Shown: positions 23,901-35,453 of the stretch, piece after piece
How the letters are laid out: each line of letters starts with the position of its first letter
Numbering within the stretch: the first letter of the stretch is position 1
From: Pyronema omphalodes
Taxonomy: Eukaryota > Ascomycota > Pezizomycetes > Pezizales > Pyronemataceae
Length of the DNA stretch: 64,000 nt
NCBI GenBank assembly: GCA_024516155.1
Contig: JAJJXM010000037.1
Coordinates: 434,001 to 498,000, forward strand
Direction of reading: 5' to 3'
The notes under the pieces: model-generated
Databases searched by the model: none
Seen by the model: the letters and a program-made list of their open reading frames with translations, nothing else
Told to the model about the DNA's origin: nothing
Position numbers and translations under genes: made by a program

Positions 23901-26900
23901 TTCGTTAGTGGTTTCAGGATTGGGTCCATTGCAGCCGAGTGGTAACCAAAAGGAACTGAAAGTTTCGCACACTTATATCCATTGCTTTTCAATTGTATCT
24001 TGAAAGCTTCTAATTTGTCTAATGGACCTGCAACAACACAGTCATTGGGACTATTAAGACATGCCACGGAGATTTCCGCAAACACCGAGTGATCCTGAAT
24101 GATTTGCTCAATCTTCTCGGCGCCGAGATTGATCGCTAGCATACCACTGAACTCAGGTTGGCAATTTTCAGCCATCAATTGTGCTCGAGTTGCGACAATC
24201 CGTAGCGCATCTGTTAGCTTTAAGACCCCTGAGATGGCCAGAGCAGCATATTCGCCAAGACTAATCAATAGTTAGCGATGTTTTTTTCACAAATCCAAGG
24301 GCGATTACCTGTGACCAATGACAGCAACTGGGTTTACACCCCAAGAAATCCATAATTTAGCCAGCGCATATTCCAAGACAAACACAGCACATTGAAATCC
24401 TTCAATCCCCTCCCTCGAGTGGATATCAATGGCGTCGTCCAAATCTGCGTTAAGTATCCTTAGAACACCTCCAAAGCCCAGGCTGACTAACTCATCATGG
24501 CATTGGTGAACTAGTACCCGGAAAAATGGTTCGGTTGCAATAAGTTCTTTGCCCATTCCAATGTACTGACTTCCTTGACCTGAGAAGACGAAGACAACTG
24601 GCTGCGATTTCATTGAGGCCCTAGGCCTAGCCTCTGCAGTCCGAAGTTTAGAAAGAAGGTCTTCTTTCGATGACGCTGCGATAGCGATACGATGGTCAAA
24701 GAGACGGCGACGAGCTGTTGATGTGTAACATAAAGATGATAGAGATAACTTATCACTATTCAACTCCAGATATCGTACATAGTTCTGACCTATCTTTTCT
24801 AAAGCGGCCTCAGTTTTCGCCGAGAATGCGAACAAATAGCTACTCTTATTAGACATATGACCTCTCTGGTCTGGATACTCATCTAAGAGAAGTGCTGCAT
24901 TAGATCCGGCTGCCCCAAAATTGTTCAGCAACGCTCGCCGCGGGATGGTTTGCGTATTTTGCCATTTCTGGTTGTCCCGAGGAATGATAATACTGCTTCC
25001 TTCCATCGAGGTAATCCGAGGGTTGAGATTCTTCAAGCTTGACTGAAGCGGAATAGTCTGGTGTTTCAACATAAGAAGAAGTTTTGCGAGTCCTGCCGAG
25101 CCAGCCGCTGCTTCACAATGCCCGAGATTTCCCTTGACGGAGCCAATGTAGAGCGGATTGCTTGGAGTTCTTGATGTACCGAAGACTTCATGTAGACTGG
25201 CAACCTCAGCAGGATCACCGGCCTGAGTCCCAGTTCCATGCGCTTCAATATATTGAATGGACTCCGGACCAACTTTTGTCCGTTCCAAAAGCTGGTGGAA
25301 GAGAAGTTTTTGTGTCAACGTGTGTGGATGAGTGATTGATGATGCATTACCGCTCTGGTTAGCCTCTATACCCTTGATGACACCAAGAACCTGGTCGTTG
25401 TCCGCAATCGCATCGGAAAGCTTCTTCAGCACAAACATTCCACAACCCTCAGCACGACAGTAGCCATCTGCTGATTCATCGAATGCCTTGCAGTTTCCAG
25501 TGGGGCTGAGGAAATGTGCACGGTCGAGGCCGAGATACATATCCGGTCCACAAATAACGTTAACACCTCCAGCTAGTGCTGCTTTGCAATCTCCTTGCTG
25601 AATAGCCCGGCATGCTTGGTAAATGGCAATAAGCGATGACGAGCATGCTGTGTCGACAACAATTGAAGGTCCGCTTAGTTTGAAGGCATAAGATATCCTG
25701 CCACTGAGAAATGCGCGTAGTGTTCCCGTGCTGTAGTACACATCGATGTTATCCCTCAGGCTGTCAACATAATCACCGGTGGCAACGCCAACGTAGCAAC
25801 CAAAAGAATCGCGCTGGGATGATTCTGTGGTATTCTCGACGTATCCAGCGTTCTCCATCGCTGCATACGCTGTTTGCAATAGAACTCTCTGCTGAGGATC
25901 CATGGACTGCGCTTCACGAGGAGAGATATTGAAGAATATGTTGTCGAACTCCCATGGGGAATCAAGGAAATTGCCATACTTTGTGCCCATCCGTCGTGAG
26001 CCTTTCTTTTCATTGTGAGGATCGTAGTACTGCGATACATCAAAGCGCGTTTCGGGGATCTGCAAGGCGTGTAAATAGTCGCGCGTCAACTAATCAACGA
26101 GGTTCCCACTTACCTCCGATACGGTGTTAAGGCCAGCTGTCAATGTGTCCCACAGCTCTTCGGGATTATTGCCCTTGGGGAACTTCACCCCCATACCAAC
26201 AATTGCAATGTCCGACGTGCTATTAGCTTGACCCCGTTCTAGTGCGTTTGGAAAGACCGAAACATCAAATGCTTTCGCCTTTGATGCAGCAGGATATTCT
26301 GAGCTCGGCCCACAGAGCGACGCCACAGATCCAGGACCGAACGACAAGAAGTGAATATCAGTATCGTCTGCATCTATATATTTTCTAGCAGAAACTCTGA
26401 TGGAGCAAAGGGTCTTCTCCCAATTAACCGTTTCGACTAAGATCATATCCAAGCATTGTTCAATCAGTGTGCCGTTACTGGCCGCGTTGAGAACATCGCC
26501 GGTGGCTGTAGATCGAACCGGACAATGAAGTTCAGTAACTTCCGGAAAGCGAATGAAACGTCGCGTTGCATCTTCGATAATTTGTTGTTTGACGGCGGTC
26601 AACCGAGAACCTGCGTGAAACAGAACATTGACGTGGGCGAAGCGAGCAGTGACCGAGCTTGGGATGAAACTGGCTTTGAACTCAGCCAAGACCGATCCGG
26701 GTCCCGACAAAGTAACGCAATTATGGCTACTTATAGCTGCAAGATGGATTTCAGTGGATGAATTCTATAGATTTCAGTTATGATCATGAAAATGTTGAAG
26801 TGGAGGTGTAGGAACAAACCCTGAGATGGAACTGTTCGAGTGCTTCGGTTGCATCACGCTGACCCCATCCGACAACCGCTAGCGACCAGCGATCATCATT

Positions 26901-27419
26901 CGTCAATCGACCCCCAACGAGTTCTTTGGAAAATATCATGCACCTAAGTCCAACCCAAAACGAAAGCCTAAAAACTTCCACCGCTCTGTTAATGAAATCT
27001 AAAACCCCGCGACTGCTAGACACAACAACTGCTGGTAAAACACCAAAACAAAATCCGGCCGATTCGAACAAAAGATCCGATGTCTCTTCAAACGACTGAT
27101 GAGATGCCTCGGCATGTGAAAGATATCGAAGGAGTTGAAAAAGACATAAAGTGGTACCGTGGATGATGGGATTGTTTTGGTTTTCGGTGGGAACGTTGAT
27201 CAATCTGGTAGCCGAAGGAAAATCCACTACGCCAAACCCTAACTCCGATCTTTCTTTAGGCTTAAGGCTCGAAATCTCATCGAGAAAAGCTTTGTAACAG
27301 GATGTAAGCAGTAATGATCCAGTCGGAGTACTAGAATCCGTCGTTGCAACACTGGCGGATTTTGCAGAGAACAAAGATGGTGATCCTTGACCACCAAAAA
27401 GAGGAATAGATCTCGCCAT
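20902..27419 (-). CDS. Non-reducing polyketide synthase, SAT-KS-AT-PT-ACP-ACP-TE, about 2088 aa, 6 exons
   Basis: Deduced exons on the minus strand are 27419-26820, 26764-26114, 26059-24309, 24260-21505, 21455-21007 and 20961-20902. Domains in order: the SAT has a GFCFG active-site Cys near residue 124. The KS starts near 385, with Cys556 in VDTACSSSL, His691 in EAHGTGT and His731 in GNLGHCEAA. In the AT, Ser1001 of GHSLGEY has its codon split by an intron, and a His sits in GYHSAAMD. The PT has His1316 in KGHLVGGSALCP and Asp1502 in VFMDTLLHAAG. The two ACPs carry Ser1672 (GVDSL) and Ser1775 (GLDSL). The TE has Ser1922 in GWSYGG and His in GNHFEPF. It lacks a methyltransferase or reductase domain, so the product should be an unmethylated aromatic acid released by the TE. 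Ring pattern and chain length cannot be read from the sequence. The start is ATG 27419; ATG 27443 in frame is an alternative. The last 45-bp intron is in frame and could be retained (2103 aa). Confidence 0.93.
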
Positions 27420-28900
27420 AACTGGTTTTTGTTCTGAAAACATCCAAAGTTGATGGGATGTCCGGTGAATGTTGAAAGTGTGTAAGATCTGGAAACCGCT
27501 CTAGTATGTGATTCAAAAGTTCTGGAAGCGACGGACAGTGCCTTACATGTACGTTCAATGTTTTCACGTTTTTCACGCATGAAATCAGATCCCATGGTAA
27601 AGCTCATCTATCTCAGTCAAAAAAACCTGGTAATTCAGTAGGCTGAGTAGTGGAATCCGAGTAAACTATGGTTCAACTCCAAGGGATATCCAGGCCTCAT
27701 CCAATAACTTAATGCACATGGCCCATACAAGCCCGAACCTGGAGATTACGCCACAACCACGTGCAGACATAACTAAGAAATCGAAATAGGCAGATTTTAT
27801 TCGGTTCATCATGTTTGTAACCGGTACGATTCTGGGTAGGAAATACTCTTGGGTAATCTCAGAATATGTGATGTCCGGCAACAACTCTTGAAACATCTAT
27901 ATTCATGCTTATTTTCATACCGTTTTTTTTTTAGTAAAAACATAAGAAGAAAAAAAACCCATTTAGCAGAGGAACCCATCAATAGAAACTAAAAATCGTT
28001 CTCCAGATGGATTAATGCTGAACCACAGAGTGATGTACTGTGATGGAGATGGGCTGAAGGCCCATGTGCGAGACCAAGACCGAGAAAACTACCGTTATCA
28101 CTGAATTATGAATGTTCATAAATGTAATGGGTAGACTCTGGGTTTTTCTCAAATGCAAGGCCGCTCAAGATTTGGATGTTGAAAAATAAAATTACTATCG
28201 CGCCACGCGAGTTATTACTTTACCTGGAGAAACGTTTAACCAGGTAAAAGCGACGGTCTTGGCAGAATTTGTGCTCGATTTCTTCAACAGAGTCTTAGTG
28301 ACCCGATCAAGAAATCCGTTGTGGATAGTCCAGCATGATATTCTTATTTTGTCTCTACGAATCCCGCCGCTGTCTCTTCGTATTGGTCTAGAAGGATTTG
28401 AAGAAACCCCAACAGTCCTGATAGCGCTTACAAAATTATGGTCTTAATTTGCCTTGCGTCGGTGATGGTATCGGCGATTTTGTACCATCGTGTGGCATTT
28501 TTCGGTGATAAGCCCTCGCTTATGAGCGCCAAGCGCCGTTGAGAATGGATTAAATAAAACCGGGGTCCGAGAACCCTTGCTTCTCGCTCGCTTAGGCTAG
28601 ACGCATTGAGACTATCCCTTCATAACATCTCACTGGCATTAACGGTAATCCTTCACGAATTATCTTAACATTTCTCTTCATATCATATGACCACCCTGCT
28701 AAATACAGTCATGGATTGGCTACTTCCGCGTGAGGTTTTATGCAGCACAACAGATCATTACGCGGGTCCGATAATACTCAGATTATTGGCAAGAAAAGGG
28801 GCAACGCCGTCCTTCACGTTGTATACAAACTCAAAACGTTTCATTAAACCAGGCTGGTATCCCGCCTCTCAAGTTTCATTAGCTTTCTCCGCAAAATACC
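27420..28900. promoter_or_regulatory. Divergent promoter between PKS and A-T-R reductase, with orphan coding-like fragments
   Basis: 1.48 kb separates the two divergent core genes, so shared control is plausible. The motif TATCGGCGATTT is at 28469, with relatives GCGTCGGTGATGG at 28456 and TTCGGTGATAAG at 28501. A 9-bp-arm hairpin (TTTACCTGG ... CCAGGTAAA) lies at about 28219-28248. Two minus-strand open segments (27331-27576 and 27666-27896) have coding-like composition and are discussed as a finding. Confidence 0.5.
27666..27896 (-). pseudogene. Orphan coding-like segment of unknown origin
   Basis: A 76-codon open frame with a complex, protein-like composition (FLPRIVPVTNMM, FGLVWAMCIKLLDEAW) ends in a stop 247 bp upstream of the PKS start. 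I do not recognise the family. It could be the end of a decayed gene, a small unannotated gene with unseen upstream exons, or chance. Confidence 0.25.
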
Positions 28901-31900
28901 ATGATGTCGCCTTCGTTCGACACCCAAGCCCCTGCAGCTTTTACCCGGCCCAAGTTCGAGCTCTGCACACCTCTTGAATCCCATCACAATATTCGTACCG
29001 GCGCAGAACTTTTATACTATAATGCACAGAATAATGCGGATTTTTTATACTGTTTACAAGCCAGGAAACCGGCTGGAAACGATCTTGAGTTTGATAAGAT
29101 TACTTTTAAGGATATGTATCGTGCGGTACTAAACTGTGCAACCTGGATTAAGGAGAATATCAGTTCAGCACAGTTCGAGCCTCATATTGATGGCGAGGGA
29201 AAGATATGCCGTGGACCACCCGTGGCTTTGCTGTTGGGAAGCGATATCGGAGTCATGATGCACATTCTGGCGCTGTCGTATCTGGGTATTCCTGTATGTA
29301 AATTCCAGGAGAAATGATTGAATAGATACTAATTGGAAAAATAGGTTGTGTTATTGTCAGCTCGTTTAAGTGCACCTGCAGTCGCTCATCTTCTTGAAAA
29401 AACATCTGCAAAGTCTATTATCGTGTCCTCTAGAGTCTCCGAAGTCGCCATCGAAGCCCTCAACCTTCTTAGCAGCGATGAGAATCCCCGTATTTACAAC
29501 CAGATCCCTTATGACGAATTCCTTGGTGTCCAAAGGAGCGCCGTTCCGGAGATGTGTAACCTAGTGTCGCCCACTGACCGCAATGTTTTAATCTTACACT
29601 CCTCCGGAACCACCGGTCTCCCCAAGCCAATCTACCACACCCATAAATACCTTCTTGGTTACGCTAGCTGTCATCAAATCTCCGACGATGGTGTAATACA
29701 GCCATTGAATCTATCTACCCTCCCATTGTACCACGTAAGTTCAATCACTCACCCGATGAGTCTGACAACATTGCGCTAACCAAATACGACGTAGGGTTTT
29801 GGGTTACTAGCGCCGAGTTTAGGGTTGTCAATTGGAATGCCATTTTGTCTTCCGTCGGCATCCACTATTCCGACTGCGGAGCTTACGGTTCGTTTGTGTC
29901 AAAGTACTGGAGCACATTCCCTGATGACGGTACCATCGATATTGGAAGATCTTCTTCATCTACCGGAATCCGAAGGTGTAACGGAACTTCTGAAGATGGA
30001 CTTCGTAGCTGTTGGAGGCGGCCCTATCAAGCCATCTGTCGGAGAACAACTTTCTGCAGCTGGTGTAAAACTCCTCAATCACGCTGGTGCTACGGAGATT
30101 GGAGCTATTGCGCCAATTTTTAAGCCAGATGAGAATTATGACTGGCATTATCTTGTGCTGCGCAAAGATATCGGGCTACGGCTAGAACCTATTGCGTTAA
30201 CCGAAGGACCGGAGAGACATAGGCTTGTAGGATTTCCTTTTGGCTGGGGAACGCGGTTCGAAGTTCAGGATTTGTTGGAATGTAACCCCAAGCACCCAGA
30301 GACGCAGTTCAAGATATTAGGGCGCAATGATGATCTCCTTGTGCTTGCGAATGGAGAGAAAGTGCTGCCAAGAATTCTGGAGTCAACAATATCGGCACTG
30401 GAGGATGTTAAGGCGGCAGTTGCTTGTGGAGAGGGGCGCTTTGAGCTGGGAATCATCGTCGAACCGGTAAAGTCTATCGAACCCGAGCGGGTTATGAGGT
30501 TTGTGGATTATATTTGGCCCCACATCGACGAAGTCAATAAGCAGTTGGATGAACATGCACGTGTTTCCTCGAAGTCAATGGTTATTGTAGCTACCGATGG
30601 AAAGTCAATCCCAAGATCCGACAAGGGGTCCTGTATGCGCAAAGAAACGTACCGGATTTTTGAGCGGGAGATTTCCAACGCATACGAGCGCCTTGAGTCG
30701 AACTCTAATATCACTGTCGATCTTGACGGGTCAGAGTTAAAGGACAGTTTGAAAAGAATAGTGCAAATCTGTTTGCACAAAAAGCTTGACCTTGGTTTTG
30801 ATGACGACTTCTTCGAGTACGGGCTGGATTCATTACAGGCAATCAAGCTTTTCCGAATTTTATCCACATCATTGAAATCTAGTTCTCGGTTCCAGTCTAA
30901 GTCTATAACCCGCGACTTTGTGTTCCGTCACACCACAGTCAACAAAATGGCTAAGGAACTGCTTGAGGATTGTGTAACCGAAGTCAATCGAATCGAGCGT
31001 ATGAAGGCCTCAGTGCGGGAATTTAGCTTCATAGCAGAGCGTTCCGTCATATTACTGACGGGTAGCACCGGAAGTCTTGGATCGTTTCTTGTTGCACATC
31101 TCTCGCAGTTAAGGATGGTGGACAAGGTCCTTTGTTTAACTCGGAGAGTGGCGGAGGGCGACAATGCTAAAGTTCGACAACTTCGAGCCTGTGAATCTCG
31201 AGGAATTCAACTATCGGAAGAATGCTGGAGCAAGATTGAAGTCATTGAAGCCGATTTGAGGGCACCGCAACTAGGACTAGATAATACTACGTATGCATTC
31301 ATCAGTCAGTCCATCACTCACATAATCCACAATGCCTGGCCCATGGACTTCAACCGAGCCATTGAATCTTTTGAGCCTCACTTTCAAGCACTCCAAAATC
31401 TCCTACAATTAGCGATTCACACTCATCAATCCAGACCAAAAATGCGCCCTCGCATAATATTCACATCCTCCATTGCTGCAGTAGGCCAGTATCCTACTGT
31501 TATGAAAAGCGGACCAATTCCAGAAATTGCTATCGACGATGCTTCTGTAGCGGATAACTTTGGTTACGCCGAGGCGAAGTGGGTATGCGAGAAGATTTTA
31601 GAAAACGCTGGTGCAAGATATAGCAAAGAGCTGGAGACGATGGTAGTGCGAATTGGTCAACTTACTGGCTCTGAAATGAGTGGTTTTTGGAATTCGAATG
31701 AGCATTTTCCTGCTTTGATAAAATCCTCACAATTGATTGGACATCTTCCGATAATCAATGGGGTAAGTGTGTCATTTTCCGGATGCAGGGTTTTGCTAAT
31801 TGGTAGACTTTGTCATGGCTTCCGGTTGACATAGCGGCAGCAGCACTGGCAGAAATAGCGCTGCACAGTGGCGATGTGGCACCAGTTTGCCATCTTGAGA

Positions 31901-32208
31901 ACCCAGTACGACAGCCTTGGAAGGATGTTTTGGATATTTTGAGGAACAAGCTCCAGTTAACCGGAAAAGCAATTCCCTTTGATCAATGGTGGAAGTTGGT
32001 TGAAGCGAATGACGACGAGCAAAATATTGCAAAGAGACTTGCCAAGTTTTTCCACGAGGACTTCCATAGAATGGCAAATGGAACTGTAGTACTAGAGACT
32101 AAGAGAGCTTGCGGAGTCTCAAAGACGCTAAGAGATTGCCGAGGCGTGGATAATGTGTTGATTGAGAGATATGTAGATGCCTGGAGGAATTTAGGCTTTT
32201 TGGTTTAG
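28901..32208 (+). CDS. Adenylating carboxylate reductase (NRPS-like, A-T-R), 1050 aa, 4 exons
   Basis: Deduced exons are 28901-29293, 29345-29734, 29795-31762 and 31807-32208. The adenylation domain (about residues 20-560) has the AMP-binding core HSSGTTGLPKPIYHT, NHAGATEIG and ILGRNDDLLVLANGEK. The carrier domain has phosphopantetheine Ser607 in DDFFEYGLDSLQ. The reductase domain has the NADPH-binding TGSTGSLG (near 683) and the short-chain-dehydrogenase pair Tyr852/Lys856 in GYAEAKW. Enzymes of this A-T-R type activate an aryl acid with ATP, load it on the carrier and release it as an aldehyde. Divergent pairing with a TE-ending non-reducing PKS suggests the PKS acid is its substrate, as in ilicicolin/ascochlorin pathways. 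That is inference. The ATG follows AAAATACC; a second ATG is the next codon. Confidence 0.92.
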
Positions 32209-32988
32209 TTGATTTGTACGTGGTGATTGTAGTTTAGACAATTGATCTTTAGTTTTTAATCCAATTCATTGCTATATATCTCAGGCTTATCCTCTTGAAA
32301 AGTGAAAATGATGGTTATCGTGGAATATGGTCTCCTCCTCGCACTGCTCGGATTTCGAATTCATTTGAATGCCTTACACTTTCTGTGGCTGATAGTGGGT
32401 GCACGTAGCGTCGTCGCAAGTTAACGGTTAACATCGCCTGAGAATGCGATATTACAGGTTGAGTTGGTCTGTATTTTTTCCCCCAAAGTCCAAACAAGCT
32501 CTGAAATTTGAATTAATTAGTGTGGCTGATGCTGCGCGCGCTCGAAGCTACTCGTGCCAAGGTGGCGCTAATGTACCACCTTGGCACGAGTAGTCCGCAG
32601 ATCCTAAACTCCGTGCGCGCGTTCAATCGGCGCCGACGGAATATTCCGGCTAGCTGAGCTCGCTACTGATTGACGGCCGTCGTACATACCATAATCACAA
32701 CTATTTTTCGATGGTCAGACCAAACACGAGTTTTCCCTGTGAACAAATGCTGGTGTAAGCGAGTCACTACTGTATTTACGCAGGTCCCGATTCATGGTAA
32801 CAATGACGCGGAGCGACCGATACCCACTCTTCCCGTCTAATAGGTATTCAGAGTAACTTTGACGCCGTATTCAAGCGAATAAAAAAAATAAATTCATTCA
32901 ATTATATCTTTTATTACACATATATCCTTCTGAGTTACCTAGTTTCCCTGTGACTACGATCTAACAACCTTTACACTGATCATTCATC
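32209..32988. promoter_or_regulatory. Intergenic promoter of FAD monooxygenase with palindrome and TCGGCGCCGA
   Basis: Holds a perfect 18-bp-arm palindrome (32548-32593, listed separately), the 10-bp perfect palindrome TCGGCGCCGA at 32627-32636 (two head-to-head TCGGCG half-sites) and a reverse motif TTGACGCCGTAT at about 32859-32870. An A-run precedes the start. No gene is seen. Confidence 0.5.
32548..32593. repeat. Perfect inverted repeat, 18-bp arms, 10-bp loop
   Basis: CTACTCGTGCCAAGGTGG at 32548-32565 is matched exactly in inverse at 32576-32593. The arm end ACTCGTGCC is identical to the outer end of the palindromic element at 19535 and 20272, so this may be a minimal relative of that element. 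Confidence 0.85.
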
Positions 32989-35453
32989 ATGGCAAAGTCT
33001 TTGAACGCATTTACTTACAAAAACGGCTTCAAACAGCCCGCCATCGGTACTCCATGGCGTATTCCTAAAGACGAGACAGAGGAGCACCCCGACTGGGTCT
33101 GCCCTCCTGACGAAGAGCACATAACCAGCAGAGTTCACAACGAACTTGGCATTAACAAGCTACGAACATGGCCTACCATGTACAACGGCACCAACTCGCC
33201 ACAAATTCCAGAGTGGTTCAATAAGCCGAGCGAGGTTGATGTATTGATTTGCGGAGGTTAGTTTCAGCCCATGAAGAATACGAGGCGCTTTCTGACATGG
33301 ATGTTTAGCTGGACCAAGCGGTCTCGAGGTTGCAGTCAGTCTAATTCGTCAAGGAATTTCCTTTCGAATTATTGGTAAGCTATTACACCCCCTTCAAATA
33401 CCGCATGTAATACTGATCACTCTCAAGACAAGGCTGAAGCTCCTCTCCTCGCCGGAAGAGCCGACGGAGTCCAACCCCGTTTCCTTGAAACCCTCAACCA
33501 ATGGGGTCTCGCAGAAGAGGTCCACGAAGAAGGTCCCATTATTGAACGCACTGCAATTTACAAAGATGGTGAAAAAGTCTTCTTTGGTCGCTCCCACCAG
33601 TCTGATTCAAGATATCGTGGGCTTCATATCATTACTCAAGGACAGGTTGAAAGAATTTACATCCGGGATCTGTACCGCCACAAAAAACTAGTTGAGAGAA
33701 GTACCACAGTGAAGAATTTCGAGGTTGCTCAGGAGGGAGATTATCCGGTCACGGCTACACTTCTTGACGAAAAGACCGGGAAAGAAGAGGCTGTGAGAGC
33801 AAAGTTCTTGGTGGGAAGTGATGGGGCAGCTAGCACAATCCGGAAGCAGTTGGAGATTCCATTCGACGGGTGCAGTACCGATATCTACTGGGGTATTATG
33901 GACTGTGTTTTCGAAACTGACTATCCTCATGCCTGGATGTTCGGTTCCGTCATCAGCTCTCAGCATGGAGGTTGTGTCATAATTCCTCGTGAAGATGGAT
34001 ACATTAGGCAAGCGAACCTCTGACAATTGTCGATCGAGCAAAGCTAACACTCCACAGACTATACACTCAGCTTGATACCAGCGCCACAGGACCGCTTGCG
34101 CGCTCCAGACAAGCAAATGATCCTAGCTTCAAGGAATCTGGCGGCAATGTCGACATCCATAGTATCACCGCTGAAGAGGTCCTGGAACAAGCCAACAAGA
34201 TCTTCTTTCCATACAAGCTGACATTTGCCGCCCCCTTGAGTTGGTTTGCAATTTGGAAGAGTGAGAACCTCTGTTATCTCCCCTGTGCCAGTTGCGGTGT
34301 CGGTTACTGATGCTAGTGATAGTAAGTGAAAGAGTTGCGAGGCAGTACTCCAAATACAACCGAGTCCATCTTGTTGGCGATGCTGCGTAAGTAAAACCTC
34401 TCTTTCATTAATTCTCCGGTTTATTATCCTATGACTCCTTCCATTTATTCTCCAATATCTCTAACCGTCGCCACCCCTATCATTCCCTCCATGCGTTCCC
34501 ATACTCTTGTGACCCAAGCTCTCTAACACCCCGAAAGGCATGTACACAGTGTAATGGGCGCCTTCGGTCTCAATGCCTCCATCCTCGACGCCGCCAACTT
34601 GGCCTGGAAACTCGGTGCTTGTGCCCGCGGAATTGCTAAGCTTGAATCACTCATGCCCACTTATGAAGCCGAGCGTCGCCGGCACGCTGTGCGAATCATC
34701 GAAACCTCCGGAACCTACCTCCGTTTTATCTGCGGTAGTAAACTGCCCGTTGTAAACCTCTCCGGTATCGGCACCGAGCCACGCGAGGATGAAAAGAACT
34801 ACTCCAATGGCATTGCTGATCCTGCTAAGGATATTGAAAATCCGGATTTGGCATTCTTGGTAAGGTTTTTTTCAAAGAATGGTGCGTTTTTGTTGGGTGT
34901 TGATGCGCCTTATGGGAATAGTGTTATAAACCCCCCACGCACAGCGGAGGAATTGATCAAGCCGCCGATTTCGGTGAAGAATGGAGTTCGAGCTCCGAAT
35001 CCAAGGGTGTGTTTTGAAACTGGGAAGACAGGCTATCTTTATGATTCGATGACTGGGGCTTCGAAGTTTAACCTGGTTGTCTTCGGATCCAATCTCAGAG
35101 GACCTATTCGAGAGAAGCTGGCCGTATTTTCAGCGGCATTGGCGAGATATGACGGGTTTTACAAGAGGTTTGGAGGTCAGGAGCGGTTCAGGGTGTTGTT
35201 GGTGGTGAAGTGTCAGGCATATGAAGTTAAAGAGCGTCTCATTGGGGAAGATTTAAAGACGCTGAAAGAGGAAGCACAGCTAGTATTTGATGACCGGGCA
35301 CCTGACGAGGATGCACATGTGTGCTATGAGGTGGATCATGCCAGAGGTGCTGTCGCTGTCGTCAGACCGGACTTATGGCTAGGATTGGGGGCTTTTCCGG
35401 ATGATACGGATAGATTGATGGAGTATTTTAAAGGGTTTTTGGTGGATGTTTGA
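32989..35453 (+). CDS. FAD-dependent aromatic hydroxylase (phenol 2-monooxygenase type), 698 aa, 6 exons
   Basis: Deduced exons are 32989-33256, 33309-33374, 33428-34007, 34058-34260, 34323-34386 and 34538-35453. The FAD fold begins with DVLICGAGPSGLE (GxGxxG, encoded across the first junction). The middle motif is FLVGSDGAASTIRKQL and the second FAD motif is HLVGDAAHVHS, followed by the DAANLAWKLG helix. The last 200 or so residues form the thioredoxin-like C-terminal domain typical of fungal phenol hydroxylases (VVRPDLWLGL). It should add a hydroxyl next to a phenolic OH using NADPH and oxygen. In context it would act on the polyketide ring, possibly with oxidative decarboxylation (inference). 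The intron at 34008-34057 begins with GC instead of GT, and the frame supports it. Family members usually have a THSP-like sequence where this one has VHSVMGAFG. Confidence 0.88.
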
